This document shows positions 43,001 through 49,362 of a DNA stretch of 64,000 nt, piece after piece. The notes beneath the pieces are model-generated. The model was not told where the DNA came from. It saw only the letters and a program-made list of their open reading frames with translations, and did no database searches. Made by a program: the position numbers and the translations under genes. Source of the DNA: an uncultured Ignavibacteria bacterium (GTDB taxonomy: Bacteria; Bacteroidota; Ignavibacteria; Kapaibacteriales; Kapaibacteriaceae). Every line of letters starts with the position of its first letter. Within the stretch, counting starts at the first letter, position 1. The stretch spans positions 44,794-108,793 of the forward strand of contig CAJAIA010000035.1 of assembly GCA_903939735.1 (NCBI GenBank), given 5' to 3'.

Positions 43001-45275
43001 ATGCACAGAGACAGTTCCTGGCTCTGACTGCATCACGACAGATCTCGATCAAATCGACATCCGTCGTACGCCAACTCCAGCAATCACAGGCGAAGTCAAC
43101 CCATGCGGTAACGCAACGTTTGACTACACAACACCGCTCGTGACAGGTAACACGTACACATGGTCTTCTATCGGTGGCACAGGTGTACAGACGGCTCCAA
43201 ACACATTCCGCGTAACATGGACAGCGCCAGTATGGCCAAACACAACAGCAGCATCGGTCACAGTACGTGAAGATGTAGCTGACGTGCTCCCAGCTGGTTC
43301 ATGCTTTGCCACAACAACGCTGAACGTCACAATCCGTCCGATCCCACCAGTACCAACAATCACTGGTTCAACAGTTGTGTGTGCAACGAACTTGAACACA
43401 ACACCTGCTACAGTGAATACGGCTTCGTACACATCGAGCATCCCAACAATCACAGGCGCATCTGGCTCGCTCACACCGACATGGTCGGTAACAGGCGGTA
43501 CAATCGTCTCTGGTCAAGGCACGCTCACAGCAAACGTTCAGTGGACAAACACTGGCTCGACACCTGTGACAGGTACAGTTTCTGTCCTCCACACATCGAG
43601 CTTCGGTTGCGTGGCAACTGGTACGCTTAGCGTCACAGTCAACCCGCTTCCAACTCCATCGATCGTTGGTGCTTCAAGCGCATGTCAAAACACAGTCGAG
43701 AACTACAGCACAGTAGGTGTTCCTGGTAACGCATACGTATGGTCGCTCACAGGCGGTAACATCATCCGCTCTGGTCAAGGCACACCAAACGTTGCTGTTG
43801 AATGGACACTTCCAGGTGTTGCTACGATCACGGTTTCGGAAACAAACGGCTTCGGCTGCACAGTCCTGAACCAGCGTCAAGTAACAGTCAACGCACTTCC
43901 ACAAGCAGCTCTTACGGTCTCTGGACCAACAACGTTCTGCCAAGGCGGTGATGTGACAATCAGTGCTCCTCTCGGCTTCTCGAACTACGTCTGGAACACA
44001 GGTGAGACAGCACGCAGCATCGTTGTCCGCACAACAGGTAACTACTGGTGTGTTGTCACAGATGCAAATGGTTGCTCGAACCGTTCAGACACAGTACGCG
44101 TAAACGTCTTCCCAAGCGCACTCCCAATCGTTACAATCAGCGGTCCACTCACATTCTGTGAAGGCGGCAGCGTTACACTTACGGCACCAGCTGGCTTTAG
44201 CGGCTACCTGTGGTCGAACGGTGCAACAACGCAGACAATCACAGTTACAGAGTCTGGTTCGTACACAGTATCGGTTGCAGACGGCAACGGCTGCACTGGC
44301 ACATCGACAGAAGTTGACGTGACAGTCTATGCTACGCCAACACCAAAGCTCACAGTAGTAGGTGGTCCATTCTGCGCAGGCGACTCGGCTCTGGTCAGCG
44401 CCCCAGCAGGATACGTCAGCTACTCATGGGTTTCTCAGAATGGTCTGTCGTATGGCACAGGTCGCAACATCGTAGCTAAGGCAAGCGATGTGATCTACTG
44501 CCAAGTTGTTGATGTCAATGGTTGCTCAGGTGTCTCAGACACAGTGAACCTTGTCTTCACACGCGTACAGACACCAGTTGTTACGCTTAACGGCCCAGCA
44601 ACATTCTGCGAAGGTGGTGCAGTAACTCTTACAGCTCCAGAAGGCTATTCAAGCTATGTCTGGTCGAACGGCACAGTTGGTCGCACGATCACTGTTGACC
44701 GCGCAGGTGAGTACTATGTCACGGTAGCAACCCAGACATGCCCAGCTGTATCGGCTAAGACATCAATCACAGTCAACAACCTCCCAGCGGTTCCATCAAT
44801 CCAGCGTATGGGTGATGTGCTCACAGCAAACTCAACAGTTGCTACAGCATATCAGTGGATTCGCAACGGTGCTGACATGCCAGGCGCATCGAACAAGGCT
44901 CTCACGGTTAACCTCCCAGGTTCATACCGCGTGCGCATCACAGATGCAAATGGTTGTGAGAACACATCTGAAGCATTCGACGTGATCCTCACGGACGTAA
45001 ACGACGACGTAGTTGCTGGCCATCAGGCTGCCCTCCGCGTGTCGCCAAATCCAACGAACGGTCGCTTCACCATCGAGACAACAGTCAACGAAGCAGGCCC
45101 AGTCCGCATCGAACTCGTCAACGCTCTTGGCGAACTCGTGATGACTCTCAACGAGGCATCAGTTGCCGGTAACTTCCGCGCAGCAGTAGACATGGGTACA
45201 CTCTCAGCTGGTGCATACAACGTAGTTGTCACTGCAGGTAACCAGCGCTGGGTAGCTCGCATGGTCCGTCAGTAA
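34020..45275 (+). CDS. giant secreted PKD-like/Ig-like repeat protein (~3751 aa) with T9SS type A sorting domain
   Basis: GGAGG ribosome site then ATG at 34020; signal LRALLLVMITTAGLLSSSSVKAQ; many ~80-90 aa repeats (PxPxIxGxxxVCxGxxxxYSTxxxxGxTYxWxVxGGTI...); C-term LRVSPNPTNGRFTIETT...LSAGAYNVVVTAGNQRWVARMVRQ. Confidence 0.9.
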   Translation: MNRFDSTYSSGQRKVGLWLRALLLVMITTAGLLSSSSVKAQGTLTTTFGPNPVCAGSTSTVTATLAPTAGVNIGYVAPAAPALNVANQFANVVALDDDQVSGQQLTAAGVIFPFHGENIDLGVNGFYIGSNGFVTFRNAPLETQIAPRNLGGAPGNGQTYNAIYLCNTDLSPQLGGGVVSWQYVAGVGGVDNILYVTFDNVPFFLPGGAPGAANAARVRVQAKLFCAGSTGNPAGRVEIHVDYINNNAAAINAAQNQVSIGLLNNCQPPVASANLNQGATGLAGVTYAWNPAAPALAGTQVQFFQCPTPGVNCNGVGGTNVSTVAGAGPYTYSYAPPATTTNQSYFFYTRATMNNCQTVTSPTAQLSATATPTNPSSISGNQNVCQGGSVTYTATRTVTGSTFTWGTSLGGATIVTGGTGNDQATITYPSGGSQGGTSYNVTLQETNPAAPTCASATTTFANRVTIYTTPSGSITVGTPTQCANVTTTVSSSLTAPVGNTYNWSISTNPTGATLSSTTIQNPTITFPIAAVVQPTGAQTTTVQVIVANGPSNLCSATFTANLVINPVPPANTVVGSVASVCPNTNMTYSINGTTGLGNTYTYSASGIAYTWQGGYLNGSSTAATSQTLQWTAAAGGTGTVTVVESTASSCTRTYSTTTTVHALPAPSIVGANTPCQFLASATGNPSFQTGPTPLNYTYGLATSNVANGYRWLVTGGSIVAANNTTSIALPSTQTAAGTTAVGGSFNPGVTQVTVQWTATGAQTISCVENTVNGCQATTSMAVTVTASPVAGDFSITGAGIGAAAPCAGTTATYTVAGAGSHTISVSGNSGLSAATAPLSIVGSQVTGTGTGGTFDITWGSGSTGSITHEYTVGGCASVETYTVSIQPLPSFTITPPSGTLCGGGSFTFTVSGLVNGGTPSYAWTFSGGALVVSTTGGGVGDNFITLNTANAAGPLSATCVVTNTTTGCVSTSVTSATVNVVVTPAAPTPPGAGNSCASDANGNRTQNYTFNGTVGATLNWSVSGAPAGTTTSGTGTPGSPFTVTWGQIARNAAAAPTSQVVTVSTTQTLAGCTSPSASTTTTLYATPADAPVVTTSGPAISSLCVGTTTPVGLTVTTNGNNGQPNVNHTWNSSAGITLGGATGALGDNNSISGFLASGPQWIDVTATDITSGCATTTRTSFTVAPVPTPAISGNTSVCQEINDPVGQSHGAAWTHTYNYQTTLVPGNSYGWQITEGYIVAYSTNNGGSWITPAGSVAAVGSQTLAATVNASRVRVVFYGTTPGKVKVTETFPGGAGCGTTTLDYNVNFNPRPNAQTIATTTANVCSGSNGTVTLASSQTNWTYRLQVSTDGVTWVNSSAAAQAGTGAGLTYTVAAAELAFTATAPTATTYTYRAVATSSGASLVTGCGPYLISGTTAINVHGIPPTPTLAVVAGSEQTCFGTAINFSATGTVTWANYQLERSPAGAGTWAAVGAPVAGGAGTTSISDATSPAGGIPTLASPNYDFRVRAVSTATPPNCESANSALVATTVFALPTNPGVTISPNPVCFEENFTVTLATTQAGVIYEVRKGGVSLSPAVTVLGDGSGKTLTINSAYLMPTITSNPSTSSNVTVDVAATLVQNGTHVRPIPAGGCLQSFGSTAVTVYEKPVASISSNATACGGSSTVFTPGNVTPAPNQFFDWVLTTTPPAGTTPTFANRTVNNTVNPFTVTWGDYAVSCNPVAGSPETQTQTVRLIAENANGCLDTTTRTITLYPTPFDAFVQGDATACVYGGYEEHIKTYSLKRTAGATCTFPTGTTYAWSMSTGTVSGTIRSGQGTTDIIGEWNTTGGSGTGTVTCVVTLPASWGGCASTKSTNVTVYPLPTPAIVGPTDVCQNGTGSPTSTSNYSSTLYTGDTYKWDVVGGTITTPGGATGAGTVASPSTVTALNQNTITVTWGSAPSNSATVTLTETTPAGCVARNTITVNIRATPTPVISGPTTMCDNAVATFSTANNAPNNTYNWTIAGNGTITAGANTASATVLAGALAGGNFTITVTETVSATTCSKTVSQVVSLAATPVPTITRVTAGGTVGGACVNQTITYGNSDATTGTFGYLWTVSGNGAISGANNGATVAINWTTTGTGTVTLSKWHAATQCTTTVAQNVTVVNPPAPAITGATNVCGNSTQTYSTTNNVGNTYSWSLGNATILSGSGTSALTVKWNNPAPGATNSTTMTVVETNTASGCSNSASVVVTTRYQPIAQTIAGATQACTYDAVNNPANYTYSIANNAGSVYNWTIAGGTLQSGQATNSVAVRWTNVGTQSISVTESDATALCSVTSTLNVAVTAQPVPVISGDLTVCATDTEVYSTPVATGSTYSWAVSGTAADRTIVSGSNANAVTVQWLTAGTRTLTVTETAGLCTATANATVTVNATPTQTAINGLATVCNGSTQNYNVTNVGGQNYTWTVTGGTIVSGAGTSAINVQWTTVGTQTVAVTITTAGTSCSTSLTRNVAVEDQPAPAITGTSPVCTGTTTSYSTPAVAGHTYQWTLSGGGTAVSGSTSNSFDVAWSTAGTHTVTVTQRNASANCQATATMNVVVNQTPTQTAINGPAVVCNGSTQNYNVTSIAGQTYNWTVTGGSITTGAGTNAISVQWTTLGNQTVNVTVGTAGTSCAVSLTRNVTVEEQPNPYVAGPTVVCTGETAEYSTDDNFQHSYVWTLNGGGTIVSNPASSTINVAWATAGTWTLSVTQTNASGNCSRTQSATVTVRQTPTATAITRVTPGGNLNQACQGQQITYSTPANAASTFLWTVAGGTVVGSATSNQVVVNWQTQGNGTISVTETTTGTTCATTVAANVAVGYQPTPAIDGARVVCIDKTHTYATLTVPGSTYNWSITPTNVFQTVAGYPAASEITVRWIQPGLHTMTVTETALGGFCVGVQTINVRVNPIPTPAITSATGYGSPNTRRPGVVCNGSTHNYSVTATPDNVFQWAVTGGTILSGQNTNAITVQWGTTGTGTIACTETVPGSDCITTDLDQIDIRRTPTPAITGEVNPCGNATFDYTTPLVTGNTYTWSSIGGTGVQTAPNTFRVTWTAPVWPNTTAASVTVREDVADVLPAGSCFATTTLNVTIRPIPPVPTITGSTVVCATNLNTTPATVNTASYTSSIPTITGASGSLTPTWSVTGGTIVSGQGTLTANVQWTNTGSTPVTGTVSVLHTSSFGCVATGTLSVTVNPLPTPSIVGASSACQNTVENYSTVGVPGNAYVWSLTGGNIIRSGQGTPNVAVEWTLPGVATITVSETNGFGCTVLNQRQVTVNALPQAALTVSGPTTFCQGGDVTISAPLGFSNYVWNTGETARSIVVRTTGNYWCVVTDANGCSNRSDTVRVNVFPSALPIVTISGPLTFCEGGSVTLTAPAGFSGYLWSNGATTQTITVTESGSYTVSVADGNGCTGTSTEVDVTVYATPTPKLTVVGGPFCAGDSALVSAPAGYVSYSWVSQNGLSYGTGRNIVAKASDVIYCQVVDVNGCSGVSDTVNLVFTRVQTPVVTLNGPATFCEGGAVTLTAPEGYSSYVWSNGTVGRTITVDRAGEYYVTVATQTCPAVSAKTSITVNNLPAVPSIQRMGDVLTANSTVATAYQWIRNGADMPGASNKALTVNLPGSYRVRITDANGCENTSEAFDVILTDVNDDVVAGHQAALRVSPNPTNGRFTIETTVNEAGPVRIELVNALGELVMTLNEASVAGNFRAAVDMGTLSAGAYNVVVTAGNQRWVARMVRQ
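41241..42248 (+). repeat. tandem super-repeat of two 504-nt (168-aa) units
   Basis: Unit 1 NATPTQTAINGLATVCNGSTQNYN... at 41241 and unit 2 NQTPTQTAINGPAVVCNGSTQNYN... at 41745; next register VRQTPTATAI at 42249. Confidence 0.8.
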
Positions 45276-45303
45276 TCTGACATTCAGACCAGAATTGGTC
45301 AAG

Positions 45304-45337
45304 CGGGGACGCACTTCGGTGCGTCCCCGTTTTTATT
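45304..45337 (+). terminator. intrinsic terminator after the giant gene
   Basis: CGGGGACGCAC-TTCG-GTGCGTCCCCG followed by TTTTTATTT. Confidence 0.92.
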
Positions 45338-45370
45338 TTAGTGCTGGGGCTATCACCATATCATCACGCC

Positions 45371-47674
45371 ATGCATTCACGTCTCCGGCATATCATCCTG
45401 ACGGTAGTCATCCTGATCACAGGATGGGTATCCGTATCCGCGCAGTGGGAAGAGGTGCCAATACCAGCCCCTTACAGCCGAGGCTACTATCTCGATGTGT
45501 TCTTCTTACCATCGAATCCTCAGTATGGATGGGCGTGCAGCATCGAGGGCTACATCATTCGTACCACCAACGGTGGTACAACGTGGCAGGGCTCGGAGAT
45601 TACTGGTGCGTTTCTGGAGTATGTGCAGTTTCTGACACCACTCGTTGGCTATGCTTCGGGTGAAGCTGGCGTGTTTCGCAGTACTGATGGTGGACGAACA
45701 TGGCAGGACATCTCGCCGTTTGATCCCAATCGTGAAAAGGGATGGGGCTCCTTCTGGCTGAGCCAACGGGAAGGTTTGTACTTCGTAGGTGGTTGTGCCA
45801 CCGGACTCCAAGGATTCTTCCGAACAACGGATGCGGGACAAACGTGGTCGGTGTTCTATACCAGTGAGCCACTTTCGGGTCTAAGCGATGGTCTGATTTA
45901 TCGCGATGGATCCGGCTTCGCTGTTAGTAGCGGCGTCCTGTGGCGTACAGAGGATTTCGGAAGAACCTGGCGGTACTATTCAAGCACAGGCGCAAAGATT
46001 TGGACCGAAGAGCTTTCGATTTCGGGAAACTCGATTCTCCTGCCAACGTCAGGCACAAACTGTGACGGCAATACTCGTGGTGTCGGAAGTCTGCGATTCA
46101 GTCGCGATGCTGGCCGAACGTGGCGCGAGACGCCTACAGGTAGCAATATGTTCGGCACCTTCCTTGTCGATGAACAACGAGGCTGGGGCGTTGGTGACGA
46201 CCGAACAGTTCTCTACACCGACGACTTTGGTCAAAACTGGACGCGTCGTAATTGCGGTATTCGCGGCAACATCGATGATGTCTGGTTCATCAACGACACA
46301 CTCGGTTGGTGTGTTGGCAATGGCGTGTACAAAACGAATTTCTCGGCACCGAAACCTGACGCTCGCATTGAACCCGATGCTCCACTCGTCGAGCTCTGCG
46401 AGGGCGAAGTACTCGACGTTCGTGTGATCACCTCGCAGTCCGCAATTCGATGGAACGATGGTGTTACAACCCCAACGCGGACGCTTACAACGGCAGGTGT
46501 GTACGTTGTGTCGGTATACGATCCAGCGACATGCCAGAGCGCGACCGATACCATCGAGCTTCGTTTCCGTCCATCCGTCGAGCCAACGATCACGCTCTCC
46601 AAACCCGCCGCGTGTGAAGGCGATAGCATTGTGCTAACGCTTGAAGGCGCGTTTGTGCAGTATCTCTGGAGCACTGGCGAGACCACCAAGAGCATCACCG
46701 TAACAACACCTGGTGTCTACACCTGCGCCGTTGTCGATACAAGTGGTTGTACGCGAACAGCAAATGCAGAGGCGATCATTCGTCCCAATCCCACGCCGAC
46801 GATTCAAGCAAATCGCGCGCTACGTATTTGTCTCGACGAAACAGTCATCCTTAGCGCGCCTAGTGGCTTCGATACATATCAATGGAGTAGCGGTGAATCA
46901 TCACAGAGCATCACCGTTGGTGAAGGGGGCTCGTGGTTCGTCACAGTGGTTGATTCCTTTGGATGCGTTGGTGTGTCGGATACAGTTACGGTCATCAAGC
47001 TAGAAACGCGCAACAAGGCAGAGATTCAGTTCGCATCGGCATCCGATTCGAGTATCGTGATACCGGATCATCCGATCGGTACGTTGCAGTGCGGTGAGGT
47101 AGTGATCCGTAATCGCTCCACGACAGAGCCGTTGGTGATTGCGCGACCGTATCTGCTTGGTAATGTGTTTATCTCGATTCCGCAATCGCAACTCCCGGTC
47201 GTTATCGCACCTCTCGAGTTTGGCCGCTTCACGATCTGTGCCGCCGCAATCGATACGGGCAGCGTGCGCGACACGCTTGCGATTCCCGATACATGTTCGA
47301 CGTGGTTCATCCCCGTGCGTAGCAACGGTACACCATTGCAGTTCCAAGGAACCTCGCGGTGTGATGTCGACGTTATGACGCTTGTGTACTCCGCAGGTGA
47401 TGCGTGGCGCTTGTCAGACCCGTTTCCGATGCCGATCACAACCGAAGCTCATATCGGCGCACTTCTGGTCCGCGGAGCTCTCCAGCGCGATGTACAGGCC
47501 CTTCTCAGCGATGTTACGGGACGTGTGCTACGTCAGTGGAGTTTTTCCGTGATGCAGGGGGCTGCAGCTGATCTCGCGATCGACGTGGCAGACCTTTCAC
47601 CAGGATCGTACACGTTGCATCTGTCGTCTGCGGGTGTGCATCTGCGTTCATCGACGATCCTCGTGCATCGTTGA
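45371..47674 (+). CDS. secreted Asp-box/YCF48-like repeat protein with PKD/Ig-like domains and C-terminal T9SS-like domain
   Basis: Signal HIILTVVILITGWVSVSAQ; RTTNGGTTW, RSTDGGRTW, RTTDAGQTW, RTEDFGRTW, FSRDAGRTW; CEGDSIVLTLEGAFVQYLWSTGETTKSITV. Confidence 0.83.
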   Translation: MHSRLRHIILTVVILITGWVSVSAQWEEVPIPAPYSRGYYLDVFFLPSNPQYGWACSIEGYIIRTTNGGTTWQGSEITGAFLEYVQFLTPLVGYASGEAGVFRSTDGGRTWQDISPFDPNREKGWGSFWLSQREGLYFVGGCATGLQGFFRTTDAGQTWSVFYTSEPLSGLSDGLIYRDGSGFAVSSGVLWRTEDFGRTWRYYSSTGAKIWTEELSISGNSILLPTSGTNCDGNTRGVGSLRFSRDAGRTWRETPTGSNMFGTFLVDEQRGWGVGDDRTVLYTDDFGQNWTRRNCGIRGNIDDVWFINDTLGWCVGNGVYKTNFSAPKPDARIEPDAPLVELCEGEVLDVRVITSQSAIRWNDGVTTPTRTLTTAGVYVVSVYDPATCQSATDTIELRFRPSVEPTITLSKPAACEGDSIVLTLEGAFVQYLWSTGETTKSITVTTPGVYTCAVVDTSGCTRTANAEAIIRPNPTPTIQANRALRICLDETVILSAPSGFDTYQWSSGESSQSITVGEGGSWFVTVVDSFGCVGVSDTVTVIKLETRNKAEIQFASASDSSIVIPDHPIGTLQCGEVVIRNRSTTEPLVIARPYLLGNVFISIPQSQLPVVIAPLEFGRFTICAAAIDTGSVRDTLAIPDTCSTWFIPVRSNGTPLQFQGTSRCDVDVMTLVYSAGDAWRLSDPFPMPITTEAHIGALLVRGALQRDVQALLSDVTGRVLRQWSFSVMQGAAADLAIDVADLSPGSYTLHLSSAGVHLRSSTILVHR

Positions 47675-47707
47675 TAAGAGGTCTTCGATAATCAGACATC
47701 GCAGTCC

Positions 47708-47715
47708 TATTTTTG
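47708..47715 (+). promoter_or_regulatory. TATTTTTG box 4 nt before paaB ATG
   Basis: TATTTTTG-TGGC-ATG. Confidence 0.5.
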
Positions 47716-47719
47716 TGGC

Positions 47720-48115
47720 ATGGCTACGATCCTCTCTCTCGATCCGCGCGTCACGCGGATGAATCTCGACGCGGAGCAATCAGCTCCTGCGGAACCAAAA
47801 CCTGCACTCGATCAGTTTCAGACCTTCGAGGTGTTTCATCAGGTGAAAACTGGTGCGCATCACACGCATGTTGGATGTGTGCACGCCCCGAGTCCTGAGC
47901 TAGCTCTGCTGCTGGCGAAGGAGCAGTACGGTCGTCGCGGACAAACGACGAACCTCTGGGTAGTGAACACGCGTGATGTCGTTACGATGGCGGCCGAAGA
48001 TGCCGATGTGTTCGCAACTACGCCGGAGAAGAAGTATCGTGACGTTGGTGCGTACATGGTGCGCGACAAGGTGGATGCCTTTAAGAAGCAAATGAATGAA
48101 GGAACAACTGAATGA
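47720..48115 (+). CDS. paaB: 1,2-phenylacetyl-CoA epoxidase subunit PaaB-like
   Basis: FEVFHQVKTGAHHTHVGCVHAPSPELALLLAKEQYGRRGQTTNLWVV. Confidence 0.88.
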   Translation: MATILSLDPRVTRMNLDAEQSAPAEPKPALDQFQTFEVFHQVKTGAHHTHVGCVHAPSPELALLLAKEQYGRRGQTTNLWVVNTRDVVTMAAEDADVFATTPEKKYRDVGAYMVRDKVDAFKKQMNEGTTE

Positions 48116-48867
48116 ACACTGCTGCTCTTGCTGATCTCTGCTATCGCATGGCAGACGACGAGCTTATCCTTGCGCACCGCCACTCGGAGTGGACGGGGCT
48201 GGGTCCGATCTTGGAAGAAGACATTGCCTTCTCATCGATCGCGCAGGACAAGCTTGGTCATGCACAAGCGCTCTATGCCATCATGCATGCGCATTGCGGA
48301 GAGCCGGAGCCCGACGTTGCTGCTTTTATGCGCAACGCAGAGCAAATGCGGTGTTCGCACTTCGTTGAGTTACCGATCGGCGAGTATGACTTCTCGCTCG
48401 TACGTCACTTCTTGTTCGATGCCGCTGAATACGTTCGGTGGACGGCACTCGTAGAAAGCAGTGTAGAACCACTCGCGAAGCTTGCACGCAAGATTCATGG
48501 TGAACTCAAGTACCATCTCTACCATGCACAAACATGGATGGTGCAGTTGGGTGCAAAAGGCAACGAAGAATCGCACGCACGTATGCAGTCGGCCCTGCGC
48601 GAAGCTTGGCCATATGCGCTCGGCATGTTCGAGCCAGGCAACCACGAACAGGCATTGATTGACGAAGGTATCTCGATCGGTGAAGTAGCAACGCAGGAGC
48701 GTTGGATTGCGACCGTTACTGAGCTACTTGCGTCGTCAACACTCGAGGTCCCATCGTCAACAGAGGCGCACCTCGGCGGACGGAAGGGATATCATACAGA
48801 TCATCTGCAACCACTCCTCGATGAGATGACCGAGGTGTACCGCATTGATCCATCGGCAGAGTGGTAA
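48112..48867 (+). CDS. paaC: 1,2-phenylacetyl-CoA epoxidase subunit PaaC-like
   Basis: YRMADDELILAHRHSEWTGLGPILEEDIAFSSIAQDKLGHAQALY; ATGA overlap with paaB. Confidence 0.9.
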   Translation: MNTAALADLCYRMADDELILAHRHSEWTGLGPILEEDIAFSSIAQDKLGHAQALYAIMHAHCGEPEPDVAAFMRNAEQMRCSHFVELPIGEYDFSLVRHFLFDAAEYVRWTALVESSVEPLAKLARKIHGELKYHLYHAQTWMVQLGAKGNEESHARMQSALREAWPYALGMFEPGNHEQALIDEGISIGEVATQERWIATVTELLASSTLEVPSSTEAHLGGRKGYHTDHLQPLLDEMTEVYRIDPSAEW

Positions 48868-48868
48868 T

Positions 48869-49351
48869 ATGACCACGCACGATGTCTATGCTGCGCTGCT
48901 CGCAGTTCGCGATCCCGAGATTCCAACTATCTCCGTTGTCGACATGGGAATTGTTACCAATGTCGAAGTGCGTAGTGATGACGATGTGCATGTGACGATG
49001 ACGCCAACGTTCGTTGGTTGTCCAGCAATCGATGTGATGCGCAGCGATGTTGAAGCTGCCGTGCGCGGACTCGGTGTTGCACACGTAACGGTTGATGTGA
49101 ACTTCGACGAGCCATGGACAACGAACAGACTCACCGAAGCAGGGCGCGCGGCATTGCTCAAGCATGGTCTTGCACCACCCGAGCAGTTTGAAACGCTGAC
49201 GCTCAAACTCGACGTGCTGAACAATGTGGCGTGTCCGTATTGCGGTTCACGCGATACCGATCTGAAGAGTCCGTTCGGACCAACCTTATGTCGATCGCTG
49301 CATTACTGCAATGCGTGCCTTCAAGCGTTCGAAGGTTTCAAGCCGGTGTAA
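48869..49351 (+). CDS. paaD: 1,2-phenylacetyl-CoA epoxidase maturation protein PaaD-like
   Basis: DUF59-type AVRDPEIPTISVVDMGIV...TPTFVGCPAIDVM; C-terminal CPYCGSRDTDLKSPFGPTLCRSLHYCNACLQAFEGFKPV. Confidence 0.92.
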   Translation: MTTHDVYAALLAVRDPEIPTISVVDMGIVTNVEVRSDDDVHVTMTPTFVGCPAIDVMRSDVEAAVRGLGVAHVTVDVNFDEPWTTNRLTEAGRAALLKHGLAPPEQFETLTLKLDVLNNVACPYCGSRDTDLKSPFGPTLCRSLHYCNACLQAFEGFKPV

Positions 49352-49362
49352 CACTCCGTCGA

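Noticed and set aside
42399-43052. 217-aa Cys-rich minus-strand ORF
   Set aside because: Cys-rich composition arises from antisense of ACA/GCA codons; no start context or known domain
34020-45275. Possible CRISPR-like or satellite array from the regular repeats
   Set aside because: Repeats are protein-level domains of ~80-90 aa with diverged DNA, not short identical repeats with unique spacers
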